NCBI GenBank assembly: GCA_050299435.1
Contig: JBNKVX010000006.1
Span: 15,005 to 79,004 of the forward strand
DNA length: 64,000 bases
Direction: 5' to 3'
DNA from: 1162T-S-0a-05 sp050299435
GTDB lineage: Bacteria > Pseudomonadota > Gammaproteobacteria > Pseudomonadales > Cellvibrionaceae
Made by a program: the position numbers and the translations under genes. Of this stretch, positions 54,327 through 61,535 are shown in pieces. A model generated the notes under the pieces. It searched no databases, had not been told where the DNA came from, and saw only the letters and a list, made by a program, of their open reading frames with translations. Position 1 is the stretch's first letter; each line of letters begins with the position of its first letter.

Positions 54327-54908
54327 ATGGGCAGAACGATCATCATTACAATTTTATTGATCGCTGTGATATTCGCAGCGGGTTGTCGCGGTGGAGTCCA
54401 TACGGATGTGTACATTGAGGATGACCACCATTCTCACGCCTATTATGAATCAGATTTTTATCCGCAATTCTACGGATTCGATATGGTGGATAGTTTCGGT
54501 ATCGACACCGCGAACTTTACTAATTATGTACCTGAAATCGATCCCTATGTGGATGACGGATTTTTTGAAGTGTATTGGGATGTGGATGCTACACGAGACT
54601 ATATTGTTGAGTATCGCATCAATGATATTCCTGGAGTCAGTGGCAGCAGGCTAATCGATGCCGAACTGTGCGGTATCGGACTGACTTGCAATGCCACGGG
54701 TTTTCAATATTGCCAATATACGCCTGAGTTCACCTTGATGTGTGACGTGGCTTACCCCGCTTACGAAGATCTCAATTCGACCCTGGACCCACTGGATATC
54801 AATGACATGATTACCGATCTTCCAGAGACGCTATATTTTGTAATGCAAATATGCGACACCGAGTCTAACTATTGCGAGGTGGAAGCTTTACCGGTGTTGC
54901 TGTATTAA
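54327..54908 (+). CDS. Orphan lipoprotein with His/Asp-rich N-terminus
   Basis: A 193-residue protein I do not recognise. ATG 54327 is preceded by GGAG at 54317-54320; the longer TTG start would leave no ribosome-binding site. The signal (MGRTIIITILLIAVIFAAGC) has a lipobox FAAGC. After the Cys is a His/Asp/Tyr-rich stretch (VHTDVYIEDDHHSHAYYES), which could bind a metal, then a beta-rich domain with six cysteines in the C-terminal half (LCGIGLTC, YCQY, MCDV, QICDTESNYC), fitting a disulfide-stabilised envelope domain. Regulation by the paired TTCAG repeats is likely. Confidence 0.75.
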   Translation: MGRTIIITILLIAVIFAAGCRGGVHTDVYIEDDHHSHAYYESDFYPQFYGFDMVDSFGIDTANFTNYVPEIDPYVDDGFFEVYWDVDATRDYIVEYRINDIPGVSGSRLIDAELCGIGLTCNATGFQYCQYTPEFTLMCDVAYPAYEDLNSTLDPLDINDMITDLPETLYFVMQICDTESNYCEVEALPVLLY

Positions 54909-54945
54909 ATTCACCTGGATCTTTAATATAGGTCATCTATTTCAG

Positions 54946-54968
54946 GCCCTCTAACGGAGGGCTTTCTT
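54946..54968 (+). terminator. Possible terminator after the orphan lipoprotein
   Basis: Stem GCCCTC / GAGGGC with a 5-nt loop, then TTTCTT. The T-run is interrupted, so strength is uncertain. Confidence 0.55.
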
Positions 54969-55022
54969 AATTTTTCAAATAGCGGTAGAATCCCCCAAAA
55001 TTAAGCCAATCAGGTTGAAGGT

Positions 55023-55175
55023 ATGTTTCAGCAATTATTAACGAAAGCATTATACGGCTCTACACATTTAGCATGTGTGGCAAACGTGTGCGCGTCGTTG
55101 TTTGCTGCGGCAGTTATCATTTGGCGTCCAGTCTTCAAGACAGTCATGGTGACAATTAAGTATTCAACCTGGTAG
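55023..55175 (+). CDS. Candidate 50-residue hydrophobic peptide
   Basis: ATG to TAG encodes MFQQLLTKALYGSTHLACVA followed by a hydrophobic stretch (VCASLFAAAVIIW) and a short basic tail. An AGG lies at 55012-55014, 8 nt before the ATG; GAAGG is too close. A single predicted membrane helix, two cysteines and a strong terminator 53 nt downstream are what a small transcribed membrane-peptide gene would look like. No family recognised; coding status unproven. Confidence 0.35.
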   Translation: MFQQLLTKALYGSTHLACVANVCASLFAAAVIIWRPVFKTVMVTIKYSTW

Positions 55176-55227
55176 AGTAGAAATTCGCTCTGGCAGGTTA
55201 AAAAAGCCTTCCAGAGAATCAAACAAG

Positions 55228-55258
55228 AAACCCGGAAGGCCAAACCTTCCGGGTTTTT
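55228..55258 (+). terminator. Strong Rho-independent terminator
   Basis: A 12-bp stem AAACCCGGAAGG / CCTTCCGGGTTT around a 5-nt loop, followed by a run of T. It terminates something from the left although no large gene lies between it and 54946-54968, which supports a short transcript here. Confidence 0.9.
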
Positions 55259-55336
55259 TTATGGCTAGATGAAAAGTAAAGAGGAAAAAATATAGATTAT
55301 TTTGCTATAAGATTTGTAGGTAAAACTTGATACAAA

Positions 55337-55422
55337 TGCATTTCACTTTGCTAAGAGAAATGCACATATCGCTGTGACTAAATTTTTGCGATTTAGTGCG
55401 TGACGCTTTAGTTTGCCTAAAG
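55337..55422 (+). other. Three consecutive hairpins upstream of the tautomerase gene
   Basis: Hairpin 1: TGCATTTC (55337-55344) / GAAATGCA (55356-55363). Hairpin 2: ACTAAAT (55377-55383) / ATTTAGT (55391-55397). Hairpin 3: CTTTAG (55406-55411) / CTAAAG (55417-55422). All arms are perfect. They lie 92-177 nt before the tautomerase ATG and could be a structured 5' leader or overlapping operators; AT-richness makes chance pairing possible. Confidence 0.35.
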
Positions 55423-55513
55423 AAAAATCAGACTTATAACAAAAATACAAAGTGGGAAAACCACATAAAAATTTAAACTTGAAAATTAATATGGAAAATA
55501 CCAGGATACAAGC

Positions 55514-55897
55514 ATGATAGTGATATACGGATTGAAGAAAAATTTGCAGAACAAAAGACAGTTGTTATCGGATGTGATCAATGATTGCCTTCATGAAAGT
55601 TTAAAGTTTCCTTTAAATAAACGCTCGCATCGATTTGTTTTGCTGGAAGAAGAGGATTTGTTTTATCCAGAAGGAAGAACCGAAGCCTATACCTTGATTG
55701 AAGTGAATATGATGGCGGGGCGTAAAAAGGAAACCCTGAAGGGATTAATAAATAACCTTTTTAAAAAAATTGAAGAGAAAGTGGGTATTTCAAATATCGA
55801 TTTGGAAATTATCCTCAAAGAACAGCCAGACTATTGCTGGGGTTTTCGAGGGATGTGTGGCGACGAAGCCAAACTTAACTATGAAATAAAGGTGTAA
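55514..55897 (+). CDS. Tautomerase-family protein (Tautomerase_2) without N-terminal Pro
   Basis: The 127-residue product matches the Tautomerase_2 group in its conserved core (NKRSHRFVLLEEEDLFYPEGRTEAYTLIEV, GRKKETLKGLINNLFKKIEEKVGI, WGFRGMCGDEAKLNYEI). Tautomerases of this superfamily use Pro1 as the base, exposed after Met removal. Here the sequence begins MIVIYGLKK with no Pro2 and no in-frame upstream ATG, GTG or TTG close by. It may have lost classical tautomerase activity. Monocistronic, with a long AT-rich leader. Confidence 0.8.
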   Translation: MIVIYGLKKNLQNKRQLLSDVINDCLHESLKFPLNKRSHRFVLLEEEDLFYPEGRTEAYTLIEVNMMAGRKKETLKGLINNLFKKIEEKVGISNIDLEIILKEQPDYCWGFRGMCGDEAKLNYEIKV

Positions 55898-55992
55898 ATG
55901 ATGATTAAGGCGAATTTTTCGTTCATCTACAGTTCAGTTGCGAAGTGCTTGAATAGGCTGTATGTGGTCGCAATGAAAACATTGATTTAGAT

Positions 55993-56074
55993 GCCTGGTT
56001 TCCTTCGGAAGCCTGGCGCCACCGGAGGACAGAGAACATCAGAGCCCCGGTTGAATTTCAAGCGGGGCTTTTTT
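55993..56074 (+). ncRNA. Candidate small RNA: hairpin plus Rho-independent terminator
   Basis: The hairpin GCC-T-GGTTTCC / TTC loop / GGAAGCC-T-GGC (55993-56017) has a 7-bp perfect stem (one G-U as RNA) extended by 3 bp across a T-T mismatch. Twenty-five nt later a terminator stem AGCCCCG / CGGGGCT (56043-56049 / 56063-56069) ends in a run of T. No ORF of note precedes it closer than the tautomerase stop 95 nt upstream, so it may be either the tautomerase 3' UTR or an independent sRNA. No known family recognised. Confidence 0.4.
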
Positions 56075-56076
56075 TA
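56043..56076 (+). terminator. Rho-independent terminator downstream of the tautomerase gene
   Basis: Stem AGCCCCG / CGGGGCT with a 13-nt loop, followed by seven or more T. Confidence 0.82.
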
Positions 56077-56132
56077 TATGAAGCATCGTAATCGGTAATC
56101 AGATTTTACCTAAAGTTAAAGAGGATAAAACA

Positions 56133-56183
56133 ATGGAATTTGATGAAGAACTGGAAAAAGTTGCTGTTCCTAGCAATAACTAG
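56133..56183 (+). CDS. Very short ORF (16 codons) with strong ribosome-binding site
   Basis: ATG to TAG encodes MEFDEELEKVAVPSNN. AAAGAGG lies 8 nt before the ATG, a near-ideal spacing. The peptide is acidic and has no known family. It could be a remnant of a deleted gene's start or a leader peptide, or chance. Confidence 0.2.
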   Translation: MEFDEELEKVAVPSNN

Positions 56184-56305
56184 ATTCCAGTTGGAGTGAG
56201 TATTTTGCTGCTGCCCTGACCGGTAATGGTCTGACGTGGACGTAAACCATTGCCAAGTAAAACGGTCGTTTATACGCAAGGATGCGTTTCTTTTTATGTG
56301 GGGGC

Positions 56306-56923
56306 TTATACGCGGGTTTTAGATTTTTTAGACAGCGGTAGCCAAAGCAGGAGCTTTTTCTTGCGTAGCACAAGCAGCGAACAAAATAGAACTAAATAGA
56401 TGGCGGGTTCAATCCAACCGCTTTTTAGAGACCACCAAAAGTGAACGCAGGCCAAAATGGCAACAGGATAAATCCAGGCGTGCAAACGCTTCCACTTCGA
56501 TCCCATTTTCTTTAGCAAGAAAGGTAATGAGCTCACAGCCAAAGCCAACAACACCAGCCAACAGAAGAAACCCACAACAATATAAGTTCGCTTGATCAAC
56601 TCTTTGCCAATTAGACTCCAATCTAATGCCAAATCCAGCCACAACCATGCCGCAAAATGTAAACAGGCCCAGGTGAAACACCAAAGCCCTAGTGGTCTGC
56701 GCAGTTTGTTGAGTCGCCCCCAATTAAACAGCTTGGCACAAGGGCTGACGGCGAGGGTTAGTAGCAGTAAGCGTAATGAGCCTAATCCAAGAAAGTGAAT
56801 AATACTTTCGACAGGTTCTCCGCCCAAGGCTCCAGAGACGGCCGCTTTATAAAGCCAGTAGAGATAAAAGGCAGGAACAAGATGCACCAGGATGTGCAGC
56901 CCAAGAGCGAGAGGTTTTTTCAT
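56306..56923 (-). CDS. msrQ: MsrPQ haem-binding membrane subunit MsrQ
   Basis: MsrQ is the b-haem membrane protein that passes electrons from the respiratory chain to MsrP for repair of periplasmic methionine sulfoxide. The 205-residue product has about six hydrophobic spans (e.g. LGLHILVHLVPAFYLYWLY, LRLLLLTLAVSPCAKLF, RPLGLWCFTWACLHFAAWLWL) and haem-ligand His in the YedZ pattern (ACLHFA, HAWIYP). Start ATG 56923; a GTG at 56926 is adjacent. It follows msrP by 6 nt. Confidence 0.94.
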   Translation of the reverse strand: MKKPLALGLHILVHLVPAFYLYWLYKAAVSGALGGEPVESIIHFLGLGSLRLLLLTLAVSPCAKLFNWGRLNKLRRPLGLWCFTWACLHFAAWLWLDLALDWSLIGKELIKRTYIVVGFFCWLVLLALAVSSLPFLLKKMGSKWKRLHAWIYPVAILACVHFWWSLKSGWIEPAIYLVLFCSLLVLRKKKLLLWLPLSKKSKTRV

Positions 56924-56929
56924 CACGTT

Positions 56930-57982
56930 TTAGTAAAACTTTTTAAGATCCATACCACTGTATAGGCCAGCGACTTCATCCGCATAACCATTGAAGGGCA
57001 GGGTGGCTTGTCTCTTTACATCAAATACACTGCTGTCATCAATGACGCGTTCACTTGCTTGAGACCAGCGCGGGTGATCAACGGCTGGATTAACATTTGC
57101 GTAAAACCCGTACTCATTAGCAGCGAGTAAATTCCAGGTTGTAGGCGGCTTTTTTTCAACCAGACGAATTTTGACAATTGATTTAATACCTTTAAATCCA
57201 TATTTCCAGGGTACAACCAAACGAATGGGCGCGCCATTTTGCGGGGCGAGAGTTTTACCGTACAAACCCACAGCCAAAATGCAAAGCGGGTGCATGGCCT
57301 CATCTATCCTCAGGCCCTCGACGTAGGGGTAATCGATACCGCCACCGACAAAACGACTTCGTTGGCCGCGCATTTGATCCGGGTCATAGAGCGTTTCAAA
57401 GGCGACATATTTTGCGCGACTGGTAGGCTCAAATTGTTTTAGGAGTTTGCCCAACTCCAAACCGATCCATGGAATTACCATCGACCAGGCTTCAACACAA
57501 CGCATACGATAAATCCGTTCTTCCAGTTCACTTGAATGAATCAGCTCCCACACATCCACCGTTCCCGGTTTGTTGACTTCACCCTCAATACGCAGCGTCC
57601 AGGGTTCGGTTTTGAAGGCCTGACTATGCTCAAGTGGGTCCGTTTTAGCGGTGCCGAACTCATAAAAATTGTTGTGACTGAGAATCTTTTGCTCCGGCGT
57701 CAGCGTCAATTTAGTGTGTTGCTTATCTTTTTGATATTGCAGTGTTTGACGATCGGCAAGTAAGACAGATTTCTTTTCGTCTGAGGAATTAAATACGTCG
57801 AAAATACCCGCTTGACCAGTAGTGGAAAAGCTTGCCGTCGCCATGCCAAAACCCATTGCTTGAATTAACTTGCGGCGCGACTGATAAATACTTTCAGGGG
57901 TAACAGACACGGATTTCGTGACCGTTTTCTTAGTGTGCCCTTTAGCAGGAAGGGCATCTCCGCTTTTGCTGAGGTAAGTCAT
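56930..57982 (-). CDS. msrP: Periplasmic methionine-sulfoxide reductase MsrP (molybdopterin)
   Basis: A 350-residue molybdopterin enzyme reducing methionine sulfoxide in periplasmic proteins. ATG 57982 (MTYLSKSGDAL) is followed by a twin-arginine signal (QSRRKLIQAMGF) for Tat export. The cofactor-binding Cys is in RMRCVEAWSMVIPWIG. Other family segments are KYVAFETLYDP, PYVEGLRIDEAMHPLCILAVGLYGK and PWKYGFKGIKSIVKIRLV. It heads the msrPQ operon. Confidence 0.96.
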   Translation of the reverse strand: MTYLSKSGDALPAKGHTKKTVTKSVSVTPESIYQSRRKLIQAMGFGMATASFSTTGQAGIFDVFNSSDEKKSVLLADRQTLQYQKDKQHTKLTLTPEQKILSHNNFYEFGTAKTDPLEHSQAFKTEPWTLRIEGEVNKPGTVDVWELIHSSELEERIYRMRCVEAWSMVIPWIGLELGKLLKQFEPTSRAKYVAFETLYDPDQMRGQRSRFVGGGIDYPYVEGLRIDEAMHPLCILAVGLYGKTLAPQNGAPIRLVVPWKYGFKGIKSIVKIRLVEKKPPTTWNLLAANEYGFYANVNPAVDHPRWSQASERVIDDSSVFDVKRQATLPFNGYADEVAGLYSGMDLKKFY

Positions 57983-58083
57983 GGTTCGTGTAGACCTGTA
58001 CAAGAATGGGTGAATTAAGACATTGGTCGTTTTCAGAGCCGAATTCTTACTGAATTTCCTGAATGATGGCGGCTACTTGCAGA

Positions 58084-58114
58084 ATAAGTGGCAAATTGTG
58101 CATTGTCCACTTAT
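58084..58114 (+). promoter_or_regulatory. Operator-like inverted repeat upstream of the VIT/VWA gene
   Basis: ATAAGTGG (58084-58091) and CCACTTAT (58107-58114) form a perfect 8-bp inverted repeat with a 15-nt spacer, 53 nt upstream of the ATG at 58168. The right arm overlaps a possible -35 (TTATGA, 58111) paired with -10 TATGAT (58134) at 17-nt spacing. This is the layout of a repressor or dimeric regulator site. Confidence 0.45.
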
Positions 58115-58167
58115 GAGGTGCAGATTGCATTGGTATGATGTCGCATATATCTCTCTGGAGTTAAACA

Positions 58168-61100
58168 ATGAATAAAAATGACTTGAGAGCAGTTTTTTGG
58201 TTACTCATTTCCCTAGTGGTAATGTGCGAGAGCGCGCTGGGCGCCGCTGAAGATAAATTGTTGGGTAGATGGATATTCGTGTCGGGGCAGGAATCACTCG
58301 AATTTGGCTATCTGCAATTTGAGGCCGGGAACCGTCTGTTTGTTGAACACTTGGAAGAGGGGCGTACTGTTATTGCCTCCTTTGACTACAGGGTTGAAGA
58401 AAATCAGATTTTTCTTCCTCAGGAAATTCTTGATGAGCCCCTGCATTTTGAGTTTATCAGCGGCAATCTGCAATTAAAGCTGGATGGGGATGAACCCGCA
58501 ATATTTGAACGGGTGAAAGAACTACGCACATATTCTTCGATTGCGCGTGATATGGAAATGCGTGTAATGCAAGTCGAAGCGCTTGATGTCAATGTGGAAG
58601 TGATGGGTGCGCGCGCTATTACCCATGTGCTGTACACCATAAGAAATAATCATGATGAAGATGTTGAGGCCAAGATTGAAATCCCCTTGCCAGAAGATGC
58701 CCTGGTAATCGGTTATGCCCTGAATATCGGGGATGTCATGATTCCCGGTGTTGCCGTTCCAAAAGAAAAAGCGCGGCAAACCTTTGAAGAAATCGAAGAT
58801 CAGGAGATTGATCCAGGTATCGCAGAAATTAAACGAGGTAATACCTTCAGCACAGAAATCTATCCGGTTCCAGCAAAGGGAACACGAAAAATTCGTGTCA
58901 GCTATTCGCATTCGTTGGATCAAAATATTATCGGGATACACAGTTACACTTACCCCTTCAGTCAAATAGACAGCCAGGCAGCTTTATCAATAACAATCAG
59001 TGCAGACGGTATGCGCTATCCCCCGGCTGTAAAAAAATCGCCCTTTGATTCTGGTGTGGACTGGCAGGAAGGAAATACCGGAAAACGCTTTTATTATGCT
59101 AATGCCTTAACCAACAGTTTCAAACGTACAGAGCAATTGGAAGATTTTCTCGCGCGATTTTCTGTAGATGATGATTCCGATGCGGTTATTGCTACCGCGA
59201 ACGATGGTCACCGATATGTGAATGCAAACTTAGTAATACAAGAAGAAATGTTAAAGCAGAAGGATGAAGTTAAACGAATTACCATATTGTGGGATGCCTC
59301 AGCAAGCATGGAGGAAGCACATTGGAAAAATGTGGGAATTTTAAAGAGGTATTTGTCAAGTCTGCGAAAGAAAAAATTGAGCGGAATTGAAATTCAACTA
59401 CTTGTATTTTCTAACGACATTATTCTCGATGAAAAAATTAATTTTGTAGATATTAAGCCTAACTTGGTGCTCGACAGGTTGAAAGATCTGGTTTATGACG
59501 GAGCGACCAATTTTGAATTGCTGGTTCAAGTAAGTAAAGATTTTAAGCCGGATATTGCCGTACTTTTCAGTGATGGACTCTCCAGCTTGGGAAGCTTATC
59601 ACCTCTAAATATTGAAGTTCCTACTTACGTCGTGGCCAGTGGACCCAAAACTGACTTAACTTGGTTGTATCACAGTGCTTATTCAAATCGTGGTATTTTG
59701 CTGGATACCAGAGTGCTTTACGACAAAGACATTGTTGAATTGATTGGCAAAGAAATTCCTGATATCGAACTCCGTGTAAATGGTGACCCAGTGAGCCTGG
59801 ACATCACTGAATGGATCAGTGTGCGCGATCAAATTCACATTGCCCTTGCGCTAAGGTTACCAAAAGCGCTGACAGATATACATGAAGGCACACTTGCATT
59901 TTACGCGGAAGAAAAACTGTTATTTGTCGTCCCATTTGAGCAGCGCGCAGTGGGCGAGCTTGCGCGCTACGATTGGCTGCGTTTGCAGCTAAATAATTTG
60001 ATGGGAGATCTGAATACCAATGAAAAGGTTATTACCGAATTAGGTATGCAATATTCGCTCGCCACACCTTTCACAACTTTGATGGTGCTTGAGAATATTG
60101 ACGATTACGTGGAATACGGCATACGACCACCGGAAGAATTTCCAAAAGCGAAGTCTTATGATCAGTTGAGAAAACAGTATCTGGCGGATCACGATGAGGC
60201 GCTCCAAGAAAGCGATATTGTCGCGTTTCTTAACGAAGCGTGGGGAGAGCGCAAGACCTGGTGGAAAAATTCTAAAAAACAAAAATTGAGTGACGTGGTG
60301 GAAGAGGTGAATAAAAAAGGCGTCTCTTCGAAACGTGAACTCGCAAATGTTGACTCACCAGTGAGAGAAGAAGTTGAATCGGAGTTTGCCGGTTCAACAG
60401 AAAAAGCAGGTTTGGTAGAAAGAGTTTCAGAGGGCGACTCGAAAATTGAAGAAGTGGTAGTGGCGGGTATGCGTGCCTCAATGCCCGATGGACCGGTAGC
60501 CACCACAACGATTCAAGCCTGGTCACCAGAGCGCCCTTATCTCGAGGCAATAAAAAACGGAGACCCAAAAGGGAAAAAGACCACAATAGATATTTATTTT
60601 GAACAGAAAAAACTGTTCGGCACACGCCCAACTTTTTATATGGATGTCGCCCACTATTTTTTCTCAGAAGGAGAAACTCAACTTGCGACGCGTGTTCTCA
60701 CCAACGTGTTAGAGCAGCACCCTGAAAATATTCCTCTTGAGCGCATGGTGGCCTACAACCTGGTGCAATTTAATCAACTTGACGCGGCAATATCCGTTTT
60801 GGAGCACGTTAAAAAATTAAATGGCTGGGAGGCCTCGTCGGCACGAGATCTGGCTAATGTGTGGGAAAAGAAAGCACGTGAGACGAAGGAAACAGCAGAT
60901 TATCAAAGGGCCATTGATTATTATTTTGAAGCCATTACGGGCCCCTGGGAATTGGAAGAAGAATTGCGCATTGTGGCGCTTATGGAATTGAATCACTTGC
61001 TTGCCAGTTTGAAAAAAGAAAATTTAAATATTCCACAATGGAAATCACAATTGCTGGAAAATCTGGATCTGGATGTGCGTATTGTTTTAAGTTGGAATTC

Positions 61101-61443
61101 GCGTGTGGCGGATATTGATTTGTGGGTGAAAGAGCCGAGCGGGGAATATGTTTCCTACAATGTACCGCACAGTGTTGCGGGCGGTTATTTGCCTTTCGAT
61201 ATCACAGACGGCTTTGGACCCGAAGAATACCTCACACGTTTTGCCCTGGAAGGGGATTACGAAATTTTGGTGGATTTGTTTTCTAATCGTAGCGTCGAAC
61301 TTTTTGGTCCTATCACGCTCACACTGGATATTTACACCAACTATGGGAAGGAAAATGAAACCTTGCAAACAAGCACTGTGCAGTTGAGAGACAAAGGGGA
61401 GCGCATTCCGGTGGGTAGCATTACCTGGAAAAATACGGAGTGA
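58168..61443 (+). CDS. VIT / von Willebrand A / DUF2135 envelope protein with internal TonB-receptor-like motif
   Basis: A 1091-residue secreted or periplasmic protein. A signal peptide (about 1-26) is followed by a short beta domain, a VIT domain (about 130-250; ARAITHVLYTIRNNHDEDVEAK), a VWA domain (about 368-530) with an intact-looking MIDAS DASAS (376-380), a charged low-complexity linker, TPR-like helices (about 800-965) and a C-terminal DUF2135-type beta domain (about 975-1091; SWNSRVADIDLWVKEPSGE). Residues 761-771 read EEVVVAGMRAS, strikingly like the N-terminal EEVVVTGxRAS of TonB-dependent receptors. VIT-VWA proteins mediate protein-protein contacts; no enzyme activity is evident. 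An ECF sigma gene follows. Confidence 0.85.
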   Translation: MNKNDLRAVFWLLISLVVMCESALGAAEDKLLGRWIFVSGQESLEFGYLQFEAGNRLFVEHLEEGRTVIASFDYRVEENQIFLPQEILDEPLHFEFISGNLQLKLDGDEPAIFERVKELRTYSSIARDMEMRVMQVEALDVNVEVMGARAITHVLYTIRNNHDEDVEAKIEIPLPEDALVIGYALNIGDVMIPGVAVPKEKARQTFEEIEDQEIDPGIAEIKRGNTFSTEIYPVPAKGTRKIRVSYSHSLDQNIIGIHSYTYPFSQIDSQAALSITISADGMRYPPAVKKSPFDSGVDWQEGNTGKRFYYANALTNSFKRTEQLEDFLARFSVDDDSDAVIATANDGHRYVNANLVIQEEMLKQKDEVKRITILWDASASMEEAHWKNVGILKRYLSSLRKKKLSGIEIQLLVFSNDIILDEKINFVDIKPNLVLDRLKDLVYDGATNFELLVQVSKDFKPDIAVLFSDGLSSLGSLSPLNIEVPTYVVASGPKTDLTWLYHSAYSNRGILLDTRVLYDKDIVELIGKEIPDIELRVNGDPVSLDITEWISVRDQIHIALALRLPKALTDIHEGTLAFYAEEKLLFVVPFEQRAVGELARYDWLRLQLNNLMGDLNTNEKVITELGMQYSLATPFTTLMVLENIDDYVEYGIRPPEEFPKAKSYDQLRKQYLADHDEALQESDIVAFLNEAWGERKTWWKNSKKQKLSDVVEEVNKKGVSSKRELANVDSPVREEVESEFAGSTEKAGLVERVSEGDSKIEEVVVAGMRASMPDGPVATTTIQAWSPERPYLEAIKNGDPKGKKTTIDIYFEQKKLFGTRPTFYMDVAHYFFSEGETQLATRVLTNVLEQHPENIPLERMVAYNLVQFNQLDAAISVLEHVKKLNGWEASSARDLANVWEKKARETKETADYQRAIDYYFEAITGPWELEEELRIVALMELNHLLASLKKENLNIPQWKSQLLENLDLDVRIVLSWNSRVADIDLWVKEPSGEYVSYNVPHSVAGGYLPFDITDGFGPEEYLTRFALEGDYEILVDLFSNRSVELFGPITLTLDIYTNYGKENETLQTSTVQLRDKGERIPVGSITWKNTE

Positions 61444-61466
61444 GGTTTTCCCTTCATTTGAAGATA

Positions 61467-61505
61467 CTTCACAACCATACCTCACAACTACACCTCACAA
61501 CGACA
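61467..61505 (+). repeat. 13-bp tandem repeat, three copies, before the ECF sigma gene
   Basis: CTTCACAACCATA, CCTCACAACTACA and CCTCACAACGACA follow each other directly, sharing a YTCACAAC core. They end 30 nt before the sigma factor ATG, in the gap after the VIT/VWA gene. Confidence 0.8.
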
Positions 61506-61535
61506 CCTGTAAGAAAGGTTTAAAACCAACGACCA

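Larger units (their letters stand above)
54909..55513. other. 605-nt intergenic zone with tiny ORF, strong terminator and hairpin cluster
   Basis: No gene of normal size lies here. It contains a weak terminator (54946-54968), a 50-codon ORF (55023-55175), a strong terminator (55228-55258) and three hairpins in a row (55337-55422) before the tautomerase gene. The segment 55260-55513 is clearly AT-rich compared with its neighbours. Confidence 0.6.
55898..56305. other. 408-nt intergenic zone with structured RNA candidate and 16-codon ORF
   Basis: Between the tautomerase gene and the convergent msrQ end. It holds a long hairpin (55993-56017), an intrinsic terminator (56043-56074) and a short ORF with a good ribosome-binding site (56133-56183). 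Nothing else was recognised. Confidence 0.6.

Noticed and set aside
56020..56036. Glycine-riboswitch-like AGGACAGAG end
   Set aside because: Only the short tail matches; the rest of the aptamer core and a glycine-related gene are missing.
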